Origin: an uncultured SAR86 cluster bacterium | GTDB lineage: Bacteria > Pseudomonadota > Gammaproteobacteria > Magnimaribacterales > D2472 | Assembly: GCA_902608115.1 (NCBI GenBank) | Contig: CACLMT010000004.1 | Coordinates: forward strand, 1-64,000 | DNA: 64,000 bases | Reading direction: 5' to 3' | In this document: positions 16,485 through 24,403 of the stretch, one piece after another | How positions within the stretch are numbered: the first letter of the stretch is position 1 | How the letters are laid out: every line of letters begins with the position of its first letter | Notes under the pieces: generated by a model | The model's input: only the letters and a program-made list of their open reading frames with translations | Told to the model about the DNA's origin: nothing | Database searches by the model: none | Made by a program: the position numbers and the translations under genes

Positions 16485-17294
16485 TTATTTCTTATCACCG
16501 CGTGGAAATGTTATATCTGTTGGTGTCAAAAAATCTTCATATTGTTTTTGGAGTCTTTGCATGCCTTTGATCCATCTATCTCTATCATTACCTTTACGCA
16601 TGACATATTCTGCAACTTCTGTATGAGGAAGAACTAAGAACCTTTCTTCAGCTATAGCGCTTAATACTTCTTGGGCTACAACTTCTGGCTCCATCATCCC
16701 ATCAACACCAGCCACTCCAGGACCTTGTGCTGTCATAGCGGTTCTTACAGCTTGAGGGCACAAACAGGAAACCCCAATACCTTTTTCTCCATATGTAATT
16801 TTTATCCATTCAGCAAAGCTAACTGCTGCAGCTTTAGTCACTGAGTAACCCGCTGCTCCAAGTTGTGTGAGTAAACCAGCTGCAGAAGAAGTGTTAACCA
16901 AATAACCCTCTTCTCTTTCTAGCATCTGAGGTAAAACATGTTTTGCTGCAAAAATATGCGCCTGTACATTTACTTCCCATATATTTTGCCAATCAGATGT
17001 CTTAGCCTCAAAAAATCCAGGTACACCACTAATCCCAGCATTAGAACAAAAAATATCAACACCGCCTGCATGTTTGTTTGACTTCTCAATGACATCGATA
17101 ATTGCATCTTCTTTTCCGACATTAGCCTCTACCGCAATTCCTTCAACTGAGTCTGCTGTTTGCTTTGCCCCATCTAAGTTCACATCAACAGCTACTAAAG
17201 ATTTAACTCCAGCCTGATAAAATGCTTTACATAAAGCTTTTCCAATACCGCTTGCAGCACCAGTAACAACAACTCTTTTATTTTTTACTTCCAT
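16485..17294 (-). CDS. Short-chain dehydrogenase/reductase (SDR)
   Basis: A classical NAD(P)-dependent Rossmann-fold oxidoreductase of 269 residues. The cofactor loop is TGAASGIG (residues 11-18), the helix-4 motif is SNAGISG, and the active-site pair is in YSVTKAAAVSFAEW, preceded by a Ser (NTSSAAG). The acidic residue in VAVDVNLDGA after the second strand favours NAD(H). The substrate is unknown; the proline-rich C-terminal substrate lid (PGVAGVDGMMEPEVV) resembles SDRs acting on acyl or hydrophobic alcohols. The stop of the upstream metallo-hydrolase and this ATG share TGATG, so the ATG at 17294 is chosen over the TTG one codon before. A nitronate monooxygenase remnant lies 13 bases downstream. 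Confidence 0.9.
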   Translation of the reverse strand: MEVKNKRVVVTGAASGIGKALCKAFYQAGVKSLVAVDVNLDGAKQTADSVEGIAVEANVGKEDAIIDVIEKSNKHAGGVDIFCSNAGISGVPGFFEAKTSDWQNIWEVNVQAHIFAAKHVLPQMLEREEGYLVNTSSAAGLLTQLGAAGYSVTKAAAVSFAEWIKITYGEKGIGVSCLCPQAVRTAMTAQGPGVAGVDGMMEPEVVAQEVLSAIAEERFLVLPHTEVAEYVMRKGNDRDRWIKGMQRLQKQYEDFLTPTDITFPRGDKK

Positions 17295-18352
17295 CAATTC
17301 ACCTTGCTAATCTTAATCTCATCAGAGTCTAAAGGTAGAACCACCATAGTTCCATCATCAGCTACACTCCAATCTTTTCTTATTTTATTTACTCCCCGAA
17401 AAAACATTCTTTCCATCATGCTATTTCTTGGAGATGGAGTTAAATGATAAAAAACTAAATGATCAACATTTGCAAGATTTGCTACTTTAGCTGCATCCTT
17501 AGGAGTAGTGTGATAAGTCGTAATATCATCCAAAACCTTTGCTGTTAATGAATTACCAGCCTTATTAGCAACACCTTTCATAATTTCTAAAATATGATTG
17601 GCTTGAGCCTCATGAAATAATACATCTGCATCTTTTGCATAAGTAATTAAGTTTTCGCTATATGAAGTATCTCCACTAATGACAATAGATCTACCTTTGA
17701 AATCAAAACGATACCCTAATGCTGGTTTTACTGGGTCATGGGGTACTTTAAATGCAGTAACTTTTAACCCATTCTCATTAATAACAACAGGGTTTAATAA
17801 ATCAACTGGGTGAGGATCAAACCCTACGATATTAATCGGCGCAACCTCATCACCATGATGTTCATTCCGATATTTAAAATCGAGTTTATATGCATCTTCA
17901 AAACCTTTGGTCACAAACTCAACACCCGATGGACCATAAACATCTAATCTCTTAGTCCGAGACTGAGCGACCCAGGTTCCCATGTGAATATCTGCTAAAT
18001 CAGAGATATGGTCTGAATGAAGATGAGTAAGCAATACTGCTTTAATCTTACCTAGATTAACCCCATAGCTCCTGAGATTGCTTGCACTTCCATCTCCAAC
18101 ATCTATGACATAATAACTACCACCAGCATTAATTAAAATACATGTCTCGGCCCTTCTTGGATGAGGAAGCGGAGAACGAGAGCCACAAACTAGAGCTGTT
18201 AAAGAGTTGTCATAAAGATCAATTTCTTGATTTTGTAAATTATTTAAAGCTGATGTCATCACCCTGTCTTGAACAGCTGGAATTCTAGTTAATATAGCTA
18301 TCAATAAAAATGCAGCTACCACTATAAAAATTAAGTACTTTAGTATTTTCAT
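17294..18352 (-). CDS. Membrane-anchored metallo-beta-lactamase-fold hydrolase
   Basis: A 352-residue metallo-hydrolase with an N-terminal hydrophobic helix (residues 4-21) that should anchor it in, or export it across, the inner membrane. The MBL signature is THLHSDH with H110, H112, D114 and H115, followed by VISGDTSYSENL (metal-bridging Asp) and a late YHTTP/FYHLTPSP His region, the RNase Z/arylsulfatase-like layout. Cytosolic RNase Z has no membrane helix, so a role in tRNA processing is unlikely; hydrolysis of a sulfate, phosphodiester, lactone or ester is more plausible. Its stop overlaps the SDR start and it lies 1 base after the small membrane-protein gene, so all three are co-transcribed. 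Confidence 0.85.
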   Translation of the reverse strand: MKILKYLIFIVVAAFLLIAILTRIPAVQDRVMTSALNNLQNQEIDLYDNSLTALVCGSRSPLPHPRRAETCILINAGGSYYVIDVGDGSASNLRSYGVNLGKIKAVLLTHLHSDHISDLADIHMGTWVAQSRTKRLDVYGPSGVEFVTKGFEDAYKLDFKYRNEHHGDEVAPINIVGFDPHPVDLLNPVVINENGLKVTAFKVPHDPVKPALGYRFDFKGRSIVISGDTSYSENLITYAKDADVLFHEAQANHILEIMKGVANKAGNSLTAKVLDDITTYHTTPKDAAKVANLANVDHLVFYHLTPSPRNSMMERMFFRGVNKIRKDWSVADDGTMVVLPLDSDEIKISKVN

Positions 18353-18730
18353 TTAGTCCTCTCCAGATATTTTTGTTCTAACAAATAGAAAAAATAAACC
18401 CACAACAACCTCTACAAGAATTTGTGGTGTAGCAAAAGTTGCATCATAAAAGACTGTGGACATTGATCTATAAAACGCTGCAACAAGTAAAAGCATGGCA
18501 GGGGCTAAAAACCAATATTGTTTCTTTGTATAAACTCCAATCAATGTCATAGATCCTAAAGTAATAAAAAAACTGCCCAGATCACCAATTTGTGTACTTA
18601 ATCCCACATCTTGTAAAAGAGGCATCCCTAGTGATTCGGCAGCAGTTGATGGATCAAGTATCCATTGCAATCCAACACCAAAAAATAAAACTCCTATGAG
18701 ACCTGTAATTCCTCGCAATATATTATTCAT
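18353..18730 (-). CDS. Small four-helix membrane protein, DUF4345-like
   Basis: A 125-residue, very hydrophobic protein with four predicted membrane helices (about residues 5-25, 47-66, 72-92, 100-117) and short loops. The N-terminal FGVGLQWILDPSTAAESLG segment, a helix followed by a P-x-x-A-A-x-x-L-G-M turn, resembles DUF4345-type proteins, but I am not certain. A strong AGGAGG precedes the ATG and the gene follows a 138-base gap with a 9-bp inverted repeat, so it probably begins a transcript including the metallo-hydrolase and SDR. There is no functional assignment; co-transcription suggests a membrane partner for that hydrolase. Confidence 0.7.
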   Translation of the reverse strand: MNNILRGITGLIGVLFFGVGLQWILDPSTAAESLGMPLLQDVGLSTQIGDLGSFFITLGSMTLIGVYTKKQYWFLAPAMLLLVAAFYRSMSTVFYDATFATPQILVEVVVGLFFLFVRTKISGED

Positions 18731-18786
18731 TCTTCCTCCTATTTAACTCATTCAAGCAAAAATATTTATTAATTAACTTAAAATAT

Positions 18787-18820
18787 GTACCTTTTTTTAA
18801 AAATTAATAATAAAAGGTAC
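18787..18820. promoter_or_regulatory. Perfect 9-bp inverted repeat, possible operator
   Basis: GTACCTTTT (18787-18795) and AAAAGGTAC (18812-18820) form a perfect inverted repeat with a 16-base AT-only spacer, in the gap upstream of the small membrane protein gene. The half-site spacing would suit a dimeric repressor. On the minus strand TTGTAC overlapping one arm could serve as a -35 element, but the matching -10 is poor. No T-run follows the second arm, so an intrinsic terminator is less likely. The rest of the 138-base gap is AT-rich without other signals. Confidence 0.4.
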
Positions 18821-18868
18821 AATACCCACCTCTTTCAAATATTTTTAGCAATTACTTTTTTCTTATAA

Positions 18869-19972
18869 TTAAATAAGTACTATTATTCCTTCATTAGGGT
18901 TAATATTTCCAGCAACAACCTCTTCGTAAGTTTTTATAAACTCTTCTAGACCAGAAATTTCTTTTAGCTGCATCCAGTCTCTGCTTTGCAAAGCTCTTGC
19001 AGCCATAAATATATTTGTTTTCTCACTGTAGCCTTCGTGACCCCAGTCTCCAATACGTTTTTGAATGTGAGCTGGCGCAAAAAAGAATTCTGTGCGATCT
19101 CTTAACATCGCTTGCCCTAAAACATCTTCTGCAGTCGTTTTATTATCCCAATGGGTCATCCCCACGGTTAGACACTTAAGCATATTATCTCCCAGAGCAC
19201 CATGCAGAGTTCCCAAGATATCTCTGTTTCCTGCCATATCTACCATGACTGATCCTTGGCTGCAATCTACTTGATCAAGCTCATCGTATGTGATCACTTC
19301 ATCGTAACAACCCAAGCTTGTAACAAAATCAGAGTTGCTTGCTGAAGTAAGTCCAATAATTTTTGGTGCGTCATTTTTATCTGCTAAACCTTGTGCTAAA
19401 CCAATCGCAGTTTTGCTTGAAGCGCTAATAATAATAATTTGAGAAGCTCCAAGATAGGATTCATCCTGTAGCGCATCACATAAACAAAATGCAGTGACAT
19501 GAAGAGGGAATAAAAGCGCCCTGATGTTATCCATAGAGCTATCATAATTTTCTTCCCCAGATAATCTCACATAGTTGTTGTAAACCGGAGGGAGTTCTTT
19601 GCGATGATCTTTTCCATCGCTAAAACTTCGATCAATTATTTTTGCTGGATTTAAAATCAAATAATTTGCAGCTGGAAAATACCCAAAAATTCTTTCCCCA
19701 ACTTCTAAACCTTCAACTCTTGAATGGCTTATTTCAGCAAAACCCCACATTGGAATACAGCCCCACTTATTATTAGGATCTTCTGATGCTGGAAAAAACT
19801 GCCAATAACCAATCGTTTCGCCAGCAACCCCATAAGTTACATTGTTTGCAGTAAAAGCAAAGCGTTCAATTTTGACTGAAATTTCTCCATCATTTAAATT
19901 GAATGGATCTTTGTCATTCTTTGCAAAACGCGTCTTAGTTAAGTCACTTTTAAAAGTTTGTAATTCAATCAT
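18869..19972 (-). CDS. DUF2855 family protein (medium-chain reductase-like)
   Basis: A 367-residue cytosolic protein of the DUF2855 family. The N-terminal half (ERFAFTANNVTYGVAGE, then a WGFAEISHSRVEGLEVGERIFGYFP block) mirrors the GroES-like substrate domain of medium-chain dehydrogenases, and the middle (IIIISASSKTAIGLAQGL) replaces the usual glycine-rich NADPH loop with S-S-K-T. No zinc ligands are evident. Members are found mainly beside lipid or hydrocarbon catabolism genes, but I know of no proven reaction. It begins 13 bases after the upstream membrane-protein gene and probably ends that transcript, as a 138-base gap follows. Confidence 0.8.
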   Translation of the reverse strand: MIELQTFKSDLTKTRFAKNDKDPFNLNDGEISVKIERFAFTANNVTYGVAGETIGYWQFFPASEDPNNKWGCIPMWGFAEISHSRVEGLEVGERIFGYFPAANYLILNPAKIIDRSFSDGKDHRKELPPVYNNYVRLSGEENYDSSMDNIRALLFPLHVTAFCLCDALQDESYLGASQIIIISASSKTAIGLAQGLADKNDAPKIIGLTSASNSDFVTSLGCYDEVITYDELDQVDCSQGSVMVDMAGNRDILGTLHGALGDNMLKCLTVGMTHWDNKTTAEDVLGQAMLRDRTEFFFAPAHIQKRIGDWGHEGYSEKTNIFMAARALQSRDWMQLKEISGLEEFIKTYEEVVAGNINPNEGIIVLI

Positions 19973-19985
19973 AAATCCCTAAAAA

Positions 19986-20453
19986 TTATTTTCTTTCTAG
20001 CATTGAAAGAATAAAAAAAGCCACGAGCATGCCTGTAATATATGGAGCTAAGAAGACACCTGGAGTTGGTGCGGTAGTATATAAGCCTTGAATGGCAATC
20101 TCTTCTCTAATTAAAGGATAGATAAAAATTCGAACGCTCCATTCTAAAATCCAAAACAAATACATCAGAGGTATCAGTACTCTGTAACGAAATATCACAA
20201 TCCAACAAACAAAACAAAATATTAACTGAGCAAAACCCCACACAGAGAAAAACCGATAAATTAAAAGCATAGGATCAGGCTCACCTGTCAAAAGTTTAAA
20301 ATTAGCAATTTCATGAAATCCATATTGCTCAAAAAACATATGAATGATAGATCTCCATGTCATAAAAGCAGTAAATAAAATAAATCCCCATAAAGCAATT
20401 GCATGGCCGTTAAAATTATTATTTGCAACTGATGGTAAAATTTTATTTAACAT
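19986..20453 (-). CDS. Four-helix membrane protein of unknown function
   Basis: About 155 residues with four hydrophobic helices separated by short polar loops (approx. residues 20-42, 66-88, 92-112, 132-152). A conserved-looking polar loop, FKLLTGEPDP, and a WxxEWSVRIF helix stand out. I do not recognise the family. The ATG at 20453 shares TGATG with the stop of the DUF1330 gene; a GTG one codon upstream is also possible. The tight coupling to the DUF1330 and DUF2855 genes suggests a shared process, perhaps handling a hydrophobic substrate at the membrane, but that is inference only. Confidence 0.65.
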   Translation of the reverse strand: MLNKILPSVANNNFNGHAIALWGFILFTAFMTWRSIIHMFFEQYGFHEIANFKLLTGEPDPMLLIYRFFSVWGFAQLIFCFVCWIVIFRYRVLIPLMYLFWILEWSVRIFIYPLIREEIAIQGLYTTAPTPGVFLAPYITGMLVAFFILSMLERK

Positions 20454-20866
20454 CACAAGTTGCCCTCCTTAATCTCAATATTTAACTGGCCTAGCAAGCC
20501 AGCTGACCTATGTTTTTCACTCTCTTGATATTCTGAATCCATTATCATCTCAAGCATAGCTTTTCTGCTTGGATATCTGGCTATAACAGCTGTATCCCAA
20601 AGATCTTCTACCTCACCAAGCATTAATCGATTGACTGCTCCAGCAAATATAGTTTCTGCACCAACTTTTGCAAGATGCTCCTGAACTTCATTTCCATAAA
20701 TGCTGTAGGCTTCTTTACCAGTTAGGTTTGTTTCTCTGCCATCCTCGTATTCAGCTTTTTCTTTAAATTTAAGCAGATTCAACATTGCTATGGGGGTTTC
20801 TATATCTCCTTCCAGGAAACCTTCCATCTGATCTTGATTGGGTTTTAAATCATTTTTTACTTCCAT
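20453..20866 (-). CDS. DUF1330 domain protein (ferredoxin-like alpha-beta barrel)
   Basis: A 137-residue protein with the dimeric alpha/beta-barrel pattern of DUF1330: IAMLNLLKFK at the first strand, KEAYSIYGNEVQEHLAKVGAE in the first helix, LWDTAVIARYPSRKAMLEMI in the second half, then EYQESEKHRSAGL. The helix after the third strand (R-Y-P-S-R-x-A) is the family hallmark. Such small barrels often bind hydrophobic or phenolic ligands or act as cofactor-free isomerases or monooxygenases; the reaction here is unknown. It follows a GST gene by 16 bases and overlaps the next membrane-protein gene by one base. Confidence 0.85.
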   Translation of the reverse strand: MEVKNDLKPNQDQMEGFLEGDIETPIAMLNLLKFKEKAEYEDGRETNLTGKEAYSIYGNEVQEHLAKVGAETIFAGAVNRLMLGEVEDLWDTAVIARYPSRKAMLEMIMDSEYQESEKHRSAGLLGQLNIEIKEGNL

Positions 20867-20882
20867 CTAAATTCTCATTTTT

Positions 20883-21494
20883 TTATTGCATTTCAATTGC
20901 AGTTTTAAATGCCGTTCTTTCTTCAATCCTCGCTACATAATCTTTGATATTTTGCATCTCATCTGTAACGCAACCCATTCTATTAGCCATAAAACATGAA
21001 TGCCCAAGCATTAAATCTGCTGCAGAAAAATCTCCAATCAAATAATCTTTACCCTCAAGATTTTTATTTACAGGAGCTAAAGATTTAGAAAGTAAGCTTT
21101 GGGCTTGCTTTAAAACAGTTTCATCTCTGCGCTCAGGCGGCAAAAGTATTGTTTGAACAACAATTTGATTCATCGGAGGCATTACCATTCCTTCGCAGTA
21201 GTGATACCACTGTAAATAATATGGAAAAACTTCTGAGTCAACGCTTGGTTTCAAGCCTCCGTTTTTGTGTCTTTCAAGAATATAGTCAATAATTGCACCA
21301 GATTCAAAAATTGAAATATCTCCATCCTCTAGAACTGGAACTCTACCTAAAGCATGCCTTGATCTATGCTCCTCAGATTTCAATCCCTCTTTTGTAAAAG
21401 GCATAATATTTACTTCATATTCTAGATCTAGTTCTTCTAACAACCAGATAACTCTACCGGCACGTGTATTAGCTACAAAATGAACTTTTAACAT
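20883..21494 (-). CDS. Glutathione S-transferase family protein
   Basis: A 203-residue cytosolic GST: thioredoxin-fold N-domain (LKVHFVANTRAGRVIWLLEELDLEYEV, cis-Pro in GRVPVLEDG, and the glutathione gamma-Glu site IFESGAI) followed by an all-helical C-domain with the GDFSAADLMLGH N-capping motif. The residue that would activate glutathione is in the loop FVANTRAGR, where I see Asn/Thr/Arg rather than a classical Ser, Cys or Tyr. It resembles the YfcF/GstB-type bacterial branch. It lies between the YfcG-like GST and DUF1330 genes in one minus-strand run, so it may detoxify or process an electrophile made in this pathway. Confidence 0.88.
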   Translation of the reverse strand: MLKVHFVANTRAGRVIWLLEELDLEYEVNIMPFTKEGLKSEEHRSRHALGRVPVLEDGDISIFESGAIIDYILERHKNGGLKPSVDSEVFPYYLQWYHYCEGMVMPPMNQIVVQTILLPPERRDETVLKQAQSLLSKSLAPVNKNLEGKDYLIGDFSAADLMLGHSCFMANRMGCVTDEMQNIKDYVARIEERTAFKTAIEMQ

Positions 21495-21508
21495 ACATAT
21501 CTCCTAAT

Positions 21509-22192
21509 TTATTTTTTCACCATTTTTTCAGCATTTTTTGCAAACTCTTTAGCTTTTTCATCATCATCTAATAAGCTTTCCATTTTAATTGGAACATCCA
21601 AACCAGCACTCATTCCAGGCTGCTCATACATAGACTTAACCCACCTTTCTAGATGATTTAAGCCCTCAATAGAAATTCCTGACCATTTATGGGTCCTCAC
21701 CCAACACCAATTAGCTATATCAGCTATTGAATAATCTTTTGCCAACCATTCTTGTGTTGCAAGATGAGTATCTAACACTTCAAATAATCGCCTGCCCTCA
21801 TTCTGATATCGATCAATGGCTGGTTGGATTTTTTCAGGGAAATATCTAAAAAATACATTAGCCTGACCCATCATTGGCCCAACTCCACCCATTTGAAACA
21901 TTAACCATTCAAGCACTTTAGCTTTTTCAACCAAATCATTAGGAATAAGTTTGCCAGTCTTTTCTGCTAAATAAATCATTATTGCTCCTGATTCAAAAAT
22001 AGGTAAATTATCTGCATCTCTATCTACAATTGCTGGAATTCTTCCATTAGGGCTGATTGCAAGAAACTTAGGTTTCTTTTGTTCATTTTCCATTAAATTA
22101 ACTACATGTATTTCATACTCCAATTCCATAGCTTCCAAAGTACATGAAACTTTATGGCCATTAGGTGTAGGTGCTGTATATAGGTCAATCAT
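21509..22192 (-). CDS. YfcG/YghU-like (nu-class) glutathione S-transferase
   Basis: A 227-residue GST with the N-terminus [16 protein letters not shown], matching the E. coli YfcG/YghU signature (TPNGHK), an enzyme group with glutathione-disulphide reductase and peroxidase activity rather than classical conjugation. The cis-Pro and gamma-Glu sites are in [11 protein letters not shown] and IFESGAI. The C-domain has [15 protein letters not shown], the family N-cap block. It overlaps the dehalogenase stop by 4 bases (ATGA). After the family domain there is a charged Lys-rich tail ([18 protein letters not shown]). The physiological partner is not known. Confidence 0.9.
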   Translation of the reverse strand: MIDLYTAPTPNGHKVSCTLEAMELEYEIHVVNLMENEQKKPKFLAISPNGRIPAIVDRDADNLPIFESGAIMIYLAEKTGKLIPNDLVEKAKVLEWLMFQMGGVGPMMGQANVFFRYFPEKIQPAIDRYQNEGRRLFEVLDTHLATQEWLAKDYSIADIANWCWVRTHKWSGISIEGLNHLERWVKSMYEQPGMSAGLDVPIKMESLLDDDEKAKEFAKNAEKMVKK

Positions 22193-23280
22193 GCTTTCTC
22201 CATAATAAAAGATACTAGAATATCAGATAATTTTTTTGGTTTAGTCCATTGGTAGAAATGTCCCCCTCCAATCTGGGGAGCACTCTTAGCATTTGGAGCC
22301 ATTTCAAGGACATCACTCTCAATGCCATTGGTCACTGGATCATCACCAGCGAATACTGATAAAAATGGTTTTGTAGAGTTTTTAAAAAAATCTCTTGCTT
22401 CTTTTTGGGCCTCTAATGATGCATCAGGGATTATTGGAACTTGGTTAGGCATAGCTCTTGGTCCCATTTTATAAGATGGATCGGGAAAAGGTGCTTCATA
22501 GGCTTTTACTATATCCGAAGTGCATGGTGAGAGATGTTCTAAGCCAATTCTTTGAAAAAAGTACTGCGTAAGGAAAGATAAATTAGATCTATTTTCCATG
22601 CTATTTGAAGCTATAAAGCCAATAGGTAAGTTTTCTGTATCCCAACAAAATTTTTGCCAATACATAAATTTCAATGCAGGGTGGAACTTTTCAGATTTAT
22701 CTTTGGCTAAACTTTTACCATCCATCTGGCGAACTTCTTTAGCCATACTTCTAGGCGTTAACCTCAAATCACTATCTCTAAAAGATTTTACCTGATCAAT
22801 GATCTCTTGAGGTACATCTGGATTATAAGGTAAGCCAGTATTACCCATTGATACTTTAATGAATCTGTCTGGATCTTGTGCAACCATCCTAAGACCTATG
22901 AGTCCTCCCCAGTCTTGCCCAAAAAAGGTCAAATTAGAAAAATCATTCTCTGTCAACCACTGACCCATCCAATCAACTTGTCTTTGATAGCTGTAATCCT
23001 CTCTAGTCGCAGGCTTATCTGATTTTCCATAACCTGGTAAGTCAGGTGCAATCACCCTAATACCAGCTTTAGTTAAGAATGGAATCATTCTTGAGTACAA
23101 ATAACTCCATACGGGCTGGCCATGCATTGCCAATAAAATGGGTCCATCTTTGGGACCCTCATCAAGGTGGTGTATACGTAAATCTGATCCATCATGAGTT
23201 TTTATGGTTGTGTAATGAGGGTCAAAAGGGTATTCCTTTAAATTATTGAATCTTTCATCAGGGGTTCTTAATATTTTCAT
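22189..23280 (-). CDS. Haloalkane dehalogenase-like alpha/beta hydrolase, enlarged cap
   Basis: A 363-residue alpha/beta hydrolase. The N-terminus [12 protein letters not shown]...EYPF and the RIHHLDEG block match DhlA/DhmA-type (HLD-I) haloalkane dehalogenases, which hydrolyse C-halogen bonds. The nucleophile elbow is GQDWGG (D123), followed by W124 in the halide-binding position; HGQPVW (53-58) is the oxyanion loop; D313/D314 in AGDDP and H341 in GGGHF complete the triad. DhlA is about 310 residues with nucleophile and acid 136 apart; here they are about 190 apart, so the cap domain carries roughly 50 extra residues (around 175-260). It could be a dehalogenase with altered substrate range or another hydrolase such as an epoxide hydrolase, although the Trp next to the nucleophile favours the former. 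Confidence 0.8.
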   Translation of the reverse strand: MKILRTPDERFNNLKEYPFDPHYTTIKTHDGSDLRIHHLDEGPKDGPILLAMHGQPVWSYLYSRMIPFLTKAGIRVIAPDLPGYGKSDKPATREDYSYQRQVDWMGQWLTENDFSNLTFFGQDWGGLIGLRMVAQDPDRFIKVSMGNTGLPYNPDVPQEIIDQVKSFRDSDLRLTPRSMAKEVRQMDGKSLAKDKSEKFHPALKFMYWQKFCWDTENLPIGFIASNSMENRSNLSFLTQYFFQRIGLEHLSPCTSDIVKAYEAPFPDPSYKMGPRAMPNQVPIIPDASLEAQKEARDFFKNSTKPFLSVFAGDDPVTNGIESDVLEMAPNAKSAPQIGGGHFYQWTKPKKLSDILVSFIMEKA

Positions 23281-23284
23281 TTTT

Positions 23285-24325
23285 TTATTCTTTGATAATT
23301 AACCCTTCACATCCTGTTTTGTTAAAAAAGTTCATGATCTGTTGTTGTGCGTTTTTATTTAAATTATGAAACTCTTCATTAATCCAATTTAAACATTTGG
23401 CTTGATAAGGAAAACTTCTTTGTTCCCATTTCGCACCATCAATTTGAGTTGTCCAAGTTTGTTCTTTATTTGCAACTGCTTGGGCATTTGCTAGCAGAGC
23501 AGGCAAATAAACCCTTCCTATCTCTTTAAAAATATCAGATAAAGTATTTTGCACTTCAACAAATGAAATCCAGTCACTGTCTTTAGGCTCTAACCCACTC
23601 ATATCTTCCATAAGATCGAGCCATGAGATAACACGAGGAGATATATCATGCGCAATTGCTCTAGATGTTGGATCAAAACCAATTAACTGGGTTAACTGAC
23701 CGTATATTGCATAATCTGCTGACGATGGACGGCTCCCAAGCAAAAATGGTTTCAATCTCAGACACTGCTCAAATTGTTTAAGAAATCTTTTATAACTAGC
23801 CTCAATTATAGGTGCTGTTTTTTCATTTGAACCAATGACCCACAAGCGACTAATTTGCCAGTCTGAAACATTATTTTTAAAAACTCGATGCTCTTTATCA
23901 TCTAAACTCACGTTATGAAGAAATGGTAAAATAGTTCCAGCTTTATCTACATCTTTTTCAAAGTGCCACCGATAATGAAACATATATTTTGTTACCCACT
24001 CATCTCCAAAATCTTCAAGCACATAGTTTAAAAAAGCTAACTTTGGATCAGGGGGAATAACGCCTCTTGCAGGGAATTCATTTTCTAGATGATGAATAAT
24101 TGGGGTTGAATCTGTAATAGCTTTCTTTTCACCATCCACGTCAAAAATCATTACCGGAAGCAAAACTGGCTTAGGCTCTTCGACATCAAACTTTTTAATA
24201 AACTCCCTAGGATCACCCCATTCAATTGCATAAGGAATCCTGCGATAACGCATTAAAGAAACCATTTTTCTAGTATATGGAGACCCAGGAACCCCACCTA
24301 TTGGTATTGGATTGAGACTCTTCAT
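23285..24325 (-). CDS. Long GST-fold protein with C-terminal extension
   Basis: A 346-residue protein. The N-terminal 80-90 residues form a glutathione-transferase thioredoxin fold (PIGGVPGSPYTRKMVSLMRY, with Ser-Pro-Tyr in place of CPxC; LLPVMIFDVDG with the cis-Pro; ITDSTPIIHHLE as gamma-Glu site). A long helical part follows, containing KPFLLGSRPSSADYAIYGQLTQL, a typical GST N-cap block. It is about 120 residues longer than normal GSTs, with an extra C-terminal helical region (from about 255). The ATG at 24325 is preferred to the TTG two codons upstream. It lies 4 bases upstream of the dehalogenase gene. Catalytic role unknown. Confidence 0.8.
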   Translation of the reverse strand: MKSLNPIPIGGVPGSPYTRKMVSLMRYRRIPYAIEWGDPREFIKKFDVEEPKPVLLPVMIFDVDGEKKAITDSTPIIHHLENEFPARGVIPPDPKLAFLNYVLEDFGDEWVTKYMFHYRWHFEKDVDKAGTILPFLHNVSLDDKEHRVFKNNVSDWQISRLWVIGSNEKTAPIIEASYKRFLKQFEQCLRLKPFLLGSRPSSADYAIYGQLTQLIGFDPTSRAIAHDISPRVISWLDLMEDMSGLEPKDSDWISFVEVQNTLSDIFKEIGRVYLPALLANAQAVANKEQTWTTQIDGAKWEQRSFPYQAKCLNWINEEFHNLNKNAQQQIMNFFNKTGCEGLIIKE

Positions 24326-24327
24326 TA

Positions 24328-24399
24328 TCAAAGTTCTTGAGAAGACATTTTTTTACACGTCTCGTTGAACTCATTTAATATTTCAGTAACTCTATTCAT
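24328..24399 (-). CDS. 23-residue mini-ORF between acyl-CoA synthetase and GST genes
   Basis: In the 78-base gap between the two genes, an ATG at 24399 (4 bases after the synthetase stop) opens a 23-codon frame, MNRVTEILNEFNETCKKM then SSQEL, whose TGA lies 2 bases before the GST ATG. I do not recognise it. The frame fills the gap almost exactly, so it could be a real small coupled ORF, or the trimmed remains of a gene as at 16,472. Confidence 0.3.
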   Translation of the reverse strand: MNRVTEILNEFNETCKKMSSQEL

Positions 24400-24403
24400 A
24401 AAA

